From: Desulforhopalus sp.
GTDB lineage: Bacteria; Desulfobacterota; Desulfobulbia; Desulfobulbales; Desulfocapsaceae
Direction: 5' to 3'
Length of the DNA stretch: 64,000 bases
NCBI GenBank assembly: GCA_030247675.1
Contig: JAOTRX010000002.1
Span: forward strand, 1,116,001-1,180,000
Shown here: piece after piece, positions 17,599 to 26,726 of the stretch
Layout: every line of letters begins with the position of its first letter
Position numbering within the stretch: the first letter of the stretch is position 1
Notes under the pieces: generated by a model
The model's database searches: none
Seen by the model: the letters and a program-made list of their open reading frames with translations, nothing else
What the model was told of the DNA's origin: nothing
Made by a program: the position numbers and the translations under genes

Positions 17599-20217
17599 AT
17601 GAATCTCGCAACACATTTTCCACATTTGCCAACGGCAACCACTAAAACTGACAAAAACGATGTAACCGATAGCTTAGCTAACCCTGGAGTACTGAGATGT
17701 TTATTAAAGGAGGTTCTTGAAACCGATGAAAGCGATGTAACCTACTCGTCCATTACCAATAATGATTTTCTGGTCGCCATCTTCGGGCTGTTGCCTGGTG
17801 ACCAGCGGCCTGTCACCTGTTGTTTTCAGGGACACCCAGGCAAAGGTGCATCCGGTCGCTGGTTTGGCCAATCTTGGTTCTCGGGGAAGACATACTTTTC
17901 TCCTGAGGCAAATAATTACTTTAGTCTTGCTCGCTTCAGTCCTGACGGAGAGGGAAAATACCGCCGTCAGAAAAGGAACTTCGCCGCTCTCCATGCGGTC
18001 ATGCTGGACGACATTGGGACCAAAGCCGAAGGACTTGACCGGTTGACACTGTCGCCATCATGGCTGCTTGAAACCAGTGCCGGTAACTATCAGGCCGGAT
18101 ACATCATGAGCGAACCGGTAACCGATGGTGCCATCGCTGAGAGTCTCGTCAACACGATTATTAATGCCGGGCTCTGTGATCCCGGTTCCGATAGTCCGAC
18201 AACCCGATATGCCCGCCTCCCTGTCGGTGTTAATGGCAAGTTTGATCCTCGGTTCTCCTGCCGCCTTACCGGATTCCATCCTGACCGCCGCTATACTGTT
18301 CAGCAAATTGTCGACGGACTGCAGTTGGACTACAGGCAAACATCGGAAAAAGCACAGGGGAAAAGGGCAGTAACTTCGAAACAGGCTGGGAGATCAACCT
18401 CGGATGAAGAGGTCTTTGTTTCTCGTACCGATGAAAACCCTATAATTGCCTCACTCAAAGAATATGGCCTTTACATTAAGACGCAGGGTGGCGGCAAGCA
18501 TGAGATTAATTGCCCGTGGCAGCATGAGCACACCGGGGGCATAGGTGGCGGTACCGCCTATTTTGAGCCGAATGAATCATTCCCAATCGGTGGGTTTAAA
18601 TGCATGCATGGTCACTGTTCCGACCGCCATATGCGAGATCTGCGCGAGTACCTCGGCATCAGCACGACCGAAGCAAAGCACAGGGATATCATTCGTGTGA
18701 TACCTGGTGAATTGGCTCGGATTGTTGATCTGTGCGAACGTCAAATGGCCAACATCGGCAGGTACTATCAGAGTGGTGGCCTGGTCGTTCACATCGTCAC
18801 TGACCCCGGCACCAGGGAGACTACGGTTGCCAACCTTGCAATGACCGCTATTGTTCGTGCCTTGTCAAGTATTGTGTGTTTCCAGAAATTTGACAAAATG
18901 TTCAAGAGGTGGGTCGATTGTGATCCTCCAGAACGTCACTGCAAGATTCTTTGCGACACGACAACCTATCCGCACCTGTCTGTTCTGAGAGGATTGAGCC
19001 GGCAACCGTATCTGCGAAATGATGGTTCCCTGATGTCAACTCCTGGCTACGACCAGGCCACGGGTATGTTTGGAGTGTTTGACGAACGAGAGTTCCATGT
19101 CCCCCCATCTCCAACCAAAAAAGACGCAGAAAAGGCTTTAGTGGATATTGATAGCTTGCTCGATGAATTTAGTTTCAAGACCGAACATGATCGCTCTGCC
19201 GCCTTGGCTGCGATAATGACGGCGGCCATTCGCCCATCCCTATCACAAGCCCCAATGTTTCATGTCTCAGCGCCGCAAATTGCCTCGGGCAAGAGCTATC
19301 TGACTGCGCTCTTTGCTGCCTTCGTTACCGCTGTGTCCACCTCTGGTATTACCTTTCCCAGAGACGATGACGAATGCCGGAAACTACTGCTCGCTACCTT
19401 GCTCCCGGCTCCGTCCGTGATCTGCTTCGATAATCTGACCTCGGATCTGATTCCTTTCGCCAGTTTATGTACCGCCCTATCGGAGGAATATATTACGGGA
19501 CGCATTTTGGGGGTGTCGAAAACGGCTACGGTTGGCACCAGGGCGTTATTCTTGAGTAGTGGGAATAATGTCGGTCCGATTCGCGACATGGCGCGGCGGA
19601 CGGTCACTATCACCCTTGATCCGGTATGCGAGACGCCGGCAACAAGGACTTTCATTAACGACCCTGTGGCACAGGTAAGGGCTGATCGTGGACGTTTCGT
19701 CAGCCTTGCCTTGACAATCGTCCGGGCATGGGTCGAAGCCGGCCGGCCCACAACCAAAGTAAAATCCCTGGCCACCTATACCGATTGGGCCGCCCTCTGT
19801 CGTCAGCCGTTACTGTGGCTCGGCTGCCCTGATCCTGCCTTCAGCATCTTCGAATCGATGGCTCATGACCCGGATCGTGAAGCATTGGGGCAGCTTCTGC
19901 AGGCATGGCAGGCTTCCTTCGGTGATCGGCCGGTTATGGTTCGAGAGGCAGCGATTTCCACCGATGTCGAACTCCGTGAAGCCATCATGGATATTGCGTC
20001 TGAAAGGGGAGAGATCAATCGTAAAAGGTTGGGCAAATGGATCAGTCGGCACGCCAGCCGGATTGTTGATGGCCGCAGATTTGAAAAAGATACCGCCAGC
20101 CGTTCGGCCGAAGCCTGGATGGTGAAAACGGTTACATCGGTTTCCTCGGTTTTCGACCATCCGTCTGAAAAAGATGTCGAAAGAGATGACACCGAGATCG
20201 TGACGGTGAGGCTATGA
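17599..20217 (+). CDS. Primase-like and P-loop ATPase replication protein of the element
   Basis: An 872-residue protein. The N-terminal third resembles RepB-type archaeo-eukaryotic primase domains, with an Asp-Asp pair at 137-138 (MLDDIG) and TTRYARLPVGVN further on. A Cys/His cluster follows (NCPWQHEH ... FKCMHGHC), probably a zinc-binding module. The C-terminal half holds a P-loop-like motif with Lys565 (IASGKSYL), a Walker B-like VICFDN and a helicase/ATPase-like core. This is the layout of primase-helicases of phage satellites and islands. I chose ATG 17599 because GGAGG lies five bases upstream; an in-frame ATG at 17584 overlaps the AlpA stop. The N-terminus and C-terminus contain similar DVTDS/VTSVSSVF stretches also seen in the next gene. 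Confidence 0.7.
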   Translation: MNLATHFPHLPTATTKTDKNDVTDSLANPGVLRCLLKEVLETDESDVTYSSITNNDFLVAIFGLLPGDQRPVTCCFQGHPGKGASGRWFGQSWFSGKTYFSPEANNYFSLARFSPDGEGKYRRQKRNFAALHAVMLDDIGTKAEGLDRLTLSPSWLLETSAGNYQAGYIMSEPVTDGAIAESLVNTIINAGLCDPGSDSPTTRYARLPVGVNGKFDPRFSCRLTGFHPDRRYTVQQIVDGLQLDYRQTSEKAQGKRAVTSKQAGRSTSDEEVFVSRTDENPIIASLKEYGLYIKTQGGGKHEINCPWQHEHTGGIGGGTAYFEPNESFPIGGFKCMHGHCSDRHMRDLREYLGISTTEAKHRDIIRVIPGELARIVDLCERQMANIGRYYQSGGLVVHIVTDPGTRETTVANLAMTAIVRALSSIVCFQKFDKMFKRWVDCDPPERHCKILCDTTTYPHLSVLRGLSRQPYLRNDGSLMSTPGYDQATGMFGVFDEREFHVPPSPTKKDAEKALVDIDSLLDEFSFKTEHDRSAALAAIMTAAIRPSLSQAPMFHVSAPQIASGKSYLTALFAAFVTAVSTSGITFPRDDDECRKLLLATLLPAPSVICFDNLTSDLIPFASLCTALSEEYITGRILGVSKTATVGTRALFLSSGNNVGPIRDMARRTVTITLDPVCETPATRTFINDPVAQVRADRGRFVSLALTIVRAWVEAGRPTTKVKSLATYTDWAALCRQPLLWLGCPDPAFSIFESMAHDPDREALGQLLQAWQASFGDRPVMVREAAISTDVELREAIMDIASERGEINRKRLGKWISRHASRIVDGRRFEKDTASRSAEAWMVKTVTSVSSVFDHPSEKDVERDDTEIVTVRL

Positions 20218-20792
20218 TCCAGGCGATCATCAAGAAAGCTGCTGAATCTGGAGTAGTCATCGCCATCTCAGTCGAGGGGGCAATTGACATTACCGGACGA
20301 AAAGAGGATGTCGCCTCCTGGCTGTCAGTTCTCAGGAAAAACAAAGCAGACATTTTGGCAGCCTTGGGGGGGATGGAATCATTAACTCCTCAGAGTAGAG
20401 CCCCGCAGATAAAATCGGTTACATCGGTTTCATTGGTTTTCCAACCACCGCCTGAGAAAATCAGCGATAAGGCATCTCTACCCTCATGGACAAGCGCCCC
20501 CTCCATTGAAGCGATAACAAGGTTCAAAACCGGGTATCCGTGGATAACACTACACCTCGTCAAACTTTTAGCAGCAGGTTGGACGAGAAGAGAGTTATTC
20601 GGCCGTGGGCGTCATCGTTGGCCCATTGGTGACTGGGGAGCTGCGTGGGTTTTGCCTTTTGATCAACCGGAAAAAATTCCTGGCATTGGACGCCATGGGG
20701 AAATCGTTTTTACCTTCCCAAATTGTCATGGCGAACTGGCGCAGCAAACGGCGTGGCCTGTGAAGCTGTTATCGAAGGATCAGCGGGGATAA
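20214..20792 (+). CDS. Hypothetical protein with TubC-like N-terminal domain
   Basis: A 192-residue protein whose start overlaps the preceding replication gene by 4 nt. Residues 1-50 (a helix, two strands with a DITGR turn, and a final RKNKADILAAL helix) resemble TubC-type docking domains, which often appear in mobile-element proteins near primases. Residues 65-75 (SVTSVSLVFQPP) repeat a stretch of the primase C-terminus almost word for word, so part of the gene may have arisen by duplication. The C-terminal 100 residues contain TAGWTRRELFGRG-like sequence and no known catalytic motif. Its role in element replication is inferred from coupling. Confidence 0.6.
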   Translation: MIQAIIKKAAESGVVIAISVEGAIDITGRKEDVASWLSVLRKNKADILAALGGMESLTPQSRAPQIKSVTSVSLVFQPPPEKISDKASLPSWTSAPSIEAITRFKTGYPWITLHLVKLLAAGWTRRELFGRGRHRWPIGDWGAAWVLPFDQPEKIPGIGRHGEIVFTFPNCHGELAQQTAWPVKLLSKDQRG

Positions 20793-20928
20793 AAATGTTA
20801 TCAAGACAAGTTGAGGGGAATTGCCTGAAAGCCAATATCCCCCAGGCCTCTGAAAGAATTATTGGTCATGAAGGTTTAATATGACACCCCAAATAGCTTA
20901 TTAATTTCGGTAAAATCGGAGAGAAAAA

Positions 20929-21537
20929 ATGGGTGGGCAGGGTAGCGGTCGGCACCATTACATTGGCGCCAGGGATACAACAGATGAATATCGGCAATTG
21001 GATGTTCGGTGTTTTCAGCGGGAAGGGTTGTTGACACCAGGCCTATCCTTTTGCTGTCAGTGGTCATACCGCAGGGGAATAATAGCTTCAATCGGGGTGC
21101 GAGTTGAATTGGACCGAATCATCCTGACTTACCGATACCAGAGTGCCGGTCAGGAGAGACAGGACAAGGAATATTTTGTGTTGATTGACTGGATGGATTG
21201 CAATTATGGCGGCAAGCGAGCCTGGTTCCGATGTCCGGTTGCTGGCTGTGGCCGCAGGGTGGCTATCCTGTATGGTGGATCCATCTTTGCCTGCCGGTGT
21301 TGCCATCGTTTGGTCTATCAGAGTCAAAGAGAGAATATGATTGACCGAAAGGCTGGCAAGGCCGGAAAGATTCGGAAACGATTGAAGTGGCAAGCGGGCA
21401 TCTTAAATCACACTGGCCACAAGCCAAAGGGGATGCGTTGGAAGACCTATTGGCGGCTTCATTCCGAGCATCATAATCTGAGCCAGGCGGCTTTCGCTTT
21501 GATGCTTCAGAGTTTGGGGCTTGAGAGCAAACGATAG
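20929..21537 (+). CDS. Hypothetical zinc-ribbon protein
   Basis: A 202-residue protein beginning MGGQGSGR, a start seen in a family common on integrative elements. A zinc ribbon is suggested by CPVAGC followed by CRCC around residues 100-125, then a basic helical region (RKAGKAGKIRKRLKWQ) and a His-rich tail. This suggests nucleic-acid binding. It stands alone, about 135 nt after the previous gene, with GGAGAG upstream of its ATG. No function can be assigned. Confidence 0.65.
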   Translation: MGGQGSGRHHYIGARDTTDEYRQLDVRCFQREGLLTPGLSFCCQWSYRRGIIASIGVRVELDRIILTYRYQSAGQERQDKEYFVLIDWMDCNYGGKRAWFRCPVAGCGRRVAILYGGSIFACRCCHRLVYQSQRENMIDRKAGKAGKIRKRLKWQAGILNHTGHKPKGMRWKTYWRLHSEHHNLSQAAFALMLQSLGLESKR

Positions 21538-21657
21538 TCTGTTTCGCAAAATGTGATCAAAAGAACAGAAGGAAATCCGTCAGGCCCTTTATACCTTTTG
21601 TGCTGGTTCAACGGGAATTTGAGCCTTTCGGCGTTTCTGTTAACATACTCAAACGGA

Positions 21658-21707
21658 GATTGAGTGACCGCCGTCGCTAGCAATGAAGCGATGAAGGGGA
21701 CTCAATC
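21658..21707. other. Inverted repeat in intergenic gap
   Basis: GATTGAGT (21658-21665) and ACTCAATC (21700-21707) are perfect complements separated by 34 bases, between two convergent genes. It may form a weak terminator stem. Nothing else is seen in 21538-21767. Confidence 0.3.
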
Positions 21708-21767
21708 CCAAAGGCTTCTTTGTCGTTTCGTTGAAAAAGTGGGTAACCATCGGCAGGATTTCTGCCA

Positions 21768-24700
21768 TTAGTGCTCGTCAGATTCCTCAAAATGAATGAT
21801 TACTGCGGGTGCATCCTGCAGAGCAACCAATTTCACGCCGTTAGTAGGGCGTACATTGGCGCAGTTGGCTGGGTCGAAGATTAAGCGCACCTCGTACATG
21901 TAACCGTTTTCAAGGCCCGAGACAAGCGCGAGTATAAAATCACTGCCGCGCTGCTTCGCCCGCTCAAATTCGTTATTGGATAGCTCAACCTGGGTTTGCG
22001 GACCACGCGCAGTCGCTTTCATTTCCACAAAACGCTCCCAATCAAAGACACCATCCGCTCCAACGCCATGACGGTTCCGAAAATCTAGCAATTGCTGATC
22101 CGGTGAAGTGTTCAGCGCTTGCACGAGAATTTCCCAGCCACGCTGTTCCAGGTCGGCATTCGTGTAAGCCGTCGCTGAAACTGGATTTGCCGACTCATTT
22201 GTATTGCCTATCTCCGGTGGACTGGATTTCAAACCTCTTTTCCCGCCATTTGGTTTCGTCAGGATTTTTAGTTGCGTCTTGCCCTGTTGCACTGTAGCGC
22301 CAACGACCGGTCCTGCCGATTCTTTCAGCGTCCGCATCTTAATCGCTGAATTTCGACTCTTTGGCGGCGTTATATTAATTTTGCTCTTTGGGCCAGCATT
22401 GATCGCAGTCGCTGTTTCCTGCATTGCTTCTGCGCGCTTCTCATCGCTCGCAAGCCGTATCTCTTCAGCAGCCGTTTCGCAGCTTTTTTGCCACGCTAAC
22501 GCCCATTCACAGTCGATGCGACGCCGAACCCCTGGGGGGAAAAACGAAGCGAGAACCCTGCCACCGTAGTCGCGGCTTCCGATAGTATCTTCGTGGAAAT
22601 AGAACGAGGGTGGACTTTTTCGCACGAGTGCCTTCACTGACAGCAACACCCCACCCGGCGGCAAAACCGTCGAATTCGCCCGCACTGGAATCTTATTTTC
22701 ATAAACAAACAGCGGTATGGCCTTGAGTTGATCCCAACCCACAGAAATCATGTCGCGCATGGCGGGCGCGCTACGAGCAAGTTCCGCGGACAGATGGTCA
22801 ACGGCATGACAAAAACGCAGACGCATTTGTTCGCCCCGCTCGAACGCTTCTTCTCCGACCTTCTTGACCGTAAGATCAGGGTTGAGTATCTCGATCGCCA
22901 ACATTCCTATCAGATTTGGAAAATCATGCACCTCACAAGGTGGCTTCCAGCATCTTAACGATGACACATTCCCCACCAGTTCGTCACGCAACTCAGTATT
23001 CTCGACACAGAATACAGGGCGTGCGGAAGTCCACTCCCCATTACAATAAAGAGGCAGGTTGCGAAGTTTCTTCCGATGCTTGCGCTCCGCTGCATCAACG
23101 AGACCCTCCATATAGCGATAGACATCCATCAGGGCCGCTTCGACATTTGCCCCGTATGGCTCTTGCGCCAAATCACGACAGAACTGAATGCAATCGTCAA
23201 TGTTTGGCTCGGCCACATCAAGCACAACCCAAAGATTGTCGCAGAGCGTACCACTCGGCACAAACTTTCGCCGGCCATGGAATATATCCATGCCTCTCAT
23301 AACCTGATCCGGTCTCCTCCAATTGCGATCACCAATATAGATTAGGCCGTCGCCATCCAGAAACCTGAGCCGTAGTTCCTGAACTGTTATCTCGCCGATG
23401 CGCGTACTGAAAGTGGCGCCCTTTGGGCAATGCTTAGCAATTGCCCTATAGATCTGAAAAATCTGCGCACTATCCATAACTTTGTTGCAGTCACGCAGCT
23501 CTTCAAGTCGCGTCAACAGATCGCCGATGCGCACGTCGGTGATCAGATGCAAAGCGGCCACGAGACCGTCATGAACATCCTTGCGCAAAACATCGCAGGC
23601 AAAGGTTTGATAGATGGTCTGTGTCTCTGGCGTCCGCAGAACTGCAAAGCGCGGTTCCACCAACTCGCCGCGCCCGACGGCAATCCACTTCGTATCTCGC
23701 AGATCATTGAGCCAAGCCGCAGTTACGTCGCCACGCTTGTATATATATTTGATAGCGACGTGCTGCGCCGGGACACTCATTAGACCAGCATAAATTCGCT
23801 CCCAGTTCCGTGAAAGAGTCCGTAGAAGTGCTGGACTACGTTTTTTCGTATCGCGTTTGCTAATTTTCTGAAGGCTTCTTAGGACATGGCTTAAGTCCGG
23901 TGAGAGCAAATCATATTCAACCTGCTCTGCATTTCGCTGCCGAAGCTCTGTCATGCGCGTAGGACTGCCTCCACGGACACGTTCTTCCGAGTGCATTATG
24001 CGAGGCGCTGTCTCAGCCCCCAAGAGGGTCAGAAAACGATGGGGACCGCGCGACACCGAACCATCAACACGCTTGCGTTTCGCCCAACGCCCTACGTTTG
24101 TCTTTAAAACAGCCTTGTACTTCGCATCAATCCACGGAATATTGGGAGTCACTCCAGCCGCATCCGACCAGGTTGCATTCTCACCATCGATCGTCTTGCA
24201 AAGGTAGCTTTCCGAGAGCGTCACCTTCTGTCGTAAAGGCTTTCCAGAATGGTACAAATAACCGTCGAGTAGCAGCACTGCGCCTACCTTCGGCCCTAAC
24301 CGACCGGCTTCCGAATCTGGTACATCATCAAATCGATCCCGCATTTCACGCAACTCTTCGTCGGTGATTTCAAATTTTTTACCTTTGAAATACTCGGCGA
24401 AAGCCGCAAGCTCAGTTACTGCATCGAGATGGATTTTAAAGGCTGCGTTGGACGTCAGCCATGCAATGACTTTCTTGCCAGAATCGCTTTCTCCATAGGC
24501 GGAGTGCAATCGTTCCAAGAGACTCCAACGCGCCGCAAACGCAGACGGCGCAGCATCATACACAAGAGGCCTATCGGTAGCGTTCGCTGCCTCGCAAGCC
24601 ACCGCCATGTTGCGATCAGATAGAAGGAACGCTTTATTAAACAACTCATTAGCTGGATGGTGGGCAACTAAACGCGATCCTGCCTCTCCCCACCATTTAA

Positions 24701-26201
24701 CAGGCTTGTCGAGGAACATCCCGTTTCCAAGCGACTCTAGAAGTTCTCCCGTGCCTACTACTGTTGAGACACCCAGCGCATCCATCACTTTGCGCCAGCG
24801 CCCGTTGTTGTCACGCGCATCATCATGGAGCGCGTACCTATCCTTCACCATTCCCTCGATGTCCGCATCATTCAAAAGGCCACTTAGCGTCTCATCCTCG
24901 TACACAACTTCTTTTAGTGTTGGCTTCGCTCCAGGCAAAGCCAGTACAGCCGACTCACCTAACCAATTACGCACTTTTTGAAAAGCATTTGAAAAATGTC
25001 CGGTTAACCAAGGATCGTTTTTCTCACCAACACAATCGTCCTTAAGTGGCACCAGCGACCACGCAGTTTTCGGATCCAAGGCTAGTAAGCCAGCGGCAAT
25101 ATTGGCAACCACCTCGGAGGAACGGTCGATCAGCCAATCATTCCAGGGATTCTCAATGAGAGCTTCGCGAGAAGTGCTTGGATCGAATTGTGCGTCTAAC
25201 GAAAAAGGCAGCGATATTGACACCTGTGTACGAAAGCCGATGAAGAGACCTGGCGGCGTCTGCCCATCGGCGAATGCGACTGAGATGTCCGTTGTCTCGC
25301 TCCGCGCCTTATGTGCCGGATGCAGGTGAGATGGCACTTCGAACGTCGCCTGCCAAATCGTCCAGCGGACGCTAGGTCCATCCACACGCCGGGATTTCAG
25401 ATTGATAATTGCAGGATTATGTCGTGTGTATTCGGCATCTATCCACGACGAAAAAGACAAAGCGCGTTCACTGCGCGTTTTCCCGTCCGGCTCGCACCAT
25501 CGAAAGCGGCTAACGGATGCCAGGAACAATAGGTTGTCATGGTGCCATGTTTCGAACCATGCATGGAGGGCATCTTCCTCGAACGCTTTGTTCAAATGTA
25601 CAACTAGCATAGTGTCTTGCACGGGATCATAGAATCCGGGCATGGCGGCTTCTGCCTGGATCCAGTCAAAGTTCAACAAATCTCCAGAGAAATGATAAGG
25701 CGCAGAATGAATAGCAATTGAATCCGCAATGCGGTTAAGAGTCTTCAATCCGATGCCGAAGCGCCCGCGCTGATCTGTGCGCTCAGTCTTGGTTGTTAGA
25801 TAGGGAAGCGCCATCCCAAGCACATTGTGGCACGTCACCGGCTCTCCGTTATGCACGATGAGCAACTGCCGCCCATCCGGTATATTCCTTAAGGAGAAGC
25901 GTACTTCGGTGGCACGTACGTCATCCGCATTCTGGATAATCTCGATGATCCCTTGAAACTGCGCAACCGCCAGATCCTCTGCGCCCGCCGCAGCTCTGCG
26001 CATCATCTTCTTAATAAGACCCTTTGATGATTTCAGTATCCCGACAGAGGCATTGATCATGGCACGCGCAAAAGCATGCGTACGCGGATCAATGATCGTT
26101 TTAGCCGCCGGCTCGTCTTCCCAGATTAGACGCGCGGCCTCCTCACCTCTTTCGGAGTCGAGATGCTCTGTGATGTGCCAAGATTTATTGAGAACTGTCA
26201 T
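21768..26201 (-). CDS. Giant GHKL (sacsin/Hsp90-type) ATPase with C-terminal DUF3883
   Basis: A 1477-residue protein on the minus strand. Residues 80-160 form a Hsp90/sacsin-type nucleotide-binding site: Asn91 in EIIQNADD, an HNGEP loop at 117-121 and GRFGIGLK at 146-153. The centre is long, helical and without motifs I know. The last 110 residues match the DUF3883 pattern (LEQRGWEILVQ, DWERFVEMKATARGP, FERAKQRGSDFILALV), a predicted PD-(D/E)XK-like nuclease fold with the E-M-K motif. An ATPase-nuclease of this kind next to restriction genes is a good defence candidate. It is the only gene of its strand in this part of the element, so it is probably a single-gene unit. Confidence 0.75.
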   Translation of the reverse strand: MTVLNKSWHITEHLDSERGEEAARLIWEDEPAAKTIIDPRTHAFARAMINASVGILKSSKGLIKKMMRRAAAGAEDLAVAQFQGIIEIIQNADDVRATEVRFSLRNIPDGRQLLIVHNGEPVTCHNVLGMALPYLTTKTERTDQRGRFGIGLKTLNRIADSIAIHSAPYHFSGDLLNFDWIQAEAAMPGFYDPVQDTMLVVHLNKAFEEDALHAWFETWHHDNLLFLASVSRFRWCEPDGKTRSERALSFSSWIDAEYTRHNPAIINLKSRRVDGPSVRWTIWQATFEVPSHLHPAHKARSETTDISVAFADGQTPPGLFIGFRTQVSISLPFSLDAQFDPSTSREALIENPWNDWLIDRSSEVVANIAAGLLALDPKTAWSLVPLKDDCVGEKNDPWLTGHFSNAFQKVRNWLGESAVLALPGAKPTLKEVVYEDETLSGLLNDADIEGMVKDRYALHDDARDNNGRWRKVMDALGVSTVVGTGELLESLGNGMFLDKPVKWWGEAGSRLVAHHPANELFNKAFLLSDRNMAVACEAANATDRPLVYDAAPSAFAARWSLLERLHSAYGESDSGKKVIAWLTSNAAFKIHLDAVTELAAFAEYFKGKKFEITDEELREMRDRFDDVPDSEAGRLGPKVGAVLLLDGYLYHSGKPLRQKVTLSESYLCKTIDGENATWSDAAGVTPNIPWIDAKYKAVLKTNVGRWAKRKRVDGSVSRGPHRFLTLLGAETAPRIMHSEERVRGGSPTRMTELRQRNAEQVEYDLLSPDLSHVLRSLQKISKRDTKKRSPALLRTLSRNWERIYAGLMSVPAQHVAIKYIYKRGDVTAAWLNDLRDTKWIAVGRGELVEPRFAVLRTPETQTIYQTFACDVLRKDVHDGLVAALHLITDVRIGDLLTRLEELRDCNKVMDSAQIFQIYRAIAKHCPKGATFSTRIGEITVQELRLRFLDGDGLIYIGDRNWRRPDQVMRGMDIFHGRRKFVPSGTLCDNLWVVLDVAEPNIDDCIQFCRDLAQEPYGANVEAALMDVYRYMEGLVDAAERKHRKKLRNLPLYCNGEWTSARPVFCVENTELRDELVGNVSSLRCWKPPCEVHDFPNLIGMLAIEILNPDLTVKKVGEEAFERGEQMRLRFCHAVDHLSAELARSAPAMRDMISVGWDQLKAIPLFVYENKIPVRANSTVLPPGGVLLSVKALVRKSPPSFYFHEDTIGSRDYGGRVLASFFPPGVRRRIDCEWALAWQKSCETAAEEIRLASDEKRAEAMQETATAINAGPKSKINITPPKSRNSAIKMRTLKESAGPVVGATVQQGKTQLKILTKPNGGKRGLKSSPPEIGNTNESANPVSATAYTNADLEQRGWEILVQALNTSPDQQLLDFRNRHGVGADGVFDWERFVEMKATARGPQTQVELSNNEFERAKQRGSDFILALVSGLENGYMYEVRLIFDPANCANVRPTNGVKLVALQDAPAVIIHFEESDEH

Positions 26202-26461
26202 ATGATGATAGGTAAGTTATCAAAATGGTGATTAGAGGTTCCGGGGCGATTCAGTCGAAGCCAAATGTGGATACTGAATCAGTCTCGGCTGATAACAATT
26301 TTTGGACTCACCTTATTCTTCCTGCACGATTTTGTAACTGTGATTATGAGCATATTCGTTATTTTCAAGTCTTGAAAAACTCCTCCAGAATCCATTAACT
26401 AAAATGATTTGCCATAAATAGAAGTCGTGGTAGGGTATTGTCTTTAAAAAGGGGTATGCAA

Positions 26462-26477
26462 TTGGGGTGGTCCCCAA
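26462..26477. promoter_or_regulatory. Operator-like dyad before the Xre gene
   Basis: TTGGGG (26462-26467) and CCCCAA (26472-26477) form a perfect dyad with a 4-bp spacer, ending only 15 bases before the start codon of the small Xre regulator. The position fits autorepression of the restriction operon. Confidence 0.45.
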
Positions 26478-26492
26478 CAACGGAGAGACAAG

Positions 26493-26726
26493 ATGATCTG
26501 CTGCCACCTGGCCCTGCTTATAGGCAAGAACAAAATGAGCATATGCGACGTGATTCGCGAAACCCGGCCTGAGTCGCATACCGTCACTCTAATGCATAAA
26601 GAAAAGGTGGATCTGGAAGCGAGAGACGCGCTCAGCGCGCTGTTTCTTTGTGAGTTGGGCGACCTGCTGGAGCGACTGGTAGATATTGCCGCAAATGAGC
26701 CGGAACATGGAGCCTCGAATCCATGA
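26493..26726 (+). CDS. Small Xre-family helix-turn-helix regulator
   Basis: A 77-residue protein starting MICCHLALLIGKNKMSICDV, the typical opening of YozG-like Cro/CI regulators, with an ending CELGDLLERL that matches the end of the domain. The recognition-helix region (RPESHTVTLMHKEK) departs from the usual RNTI...LY pattern, so DNA binding may be altered. GGAGAG lies eight bases before its ATG, and its stop overlaps the hsdR start by 4 nt. It probably controls the restriction operon, perhaps through the dyad just upstream. Confidence 0.65.
   Translation: MICCHLALLIGKNKMSICDVIRETRPESHTVTLMHKEKVDLEARDALSALFLCELGDLLERLVDIAANEPEHGASNP

Noticed and set aside
22103..22569. Plus-strand open frames opposite the GHKL ATPase gene
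   Set aside because: They are short, overlap each other and lack family features. The long minus-strand gene explains the region.
26313..26579. An 88-codon minus-strand frame upstream of the Xre gene
   Set aside because: It overlaps the Xre coding start and has no ribosome-binding site or family resemblance.
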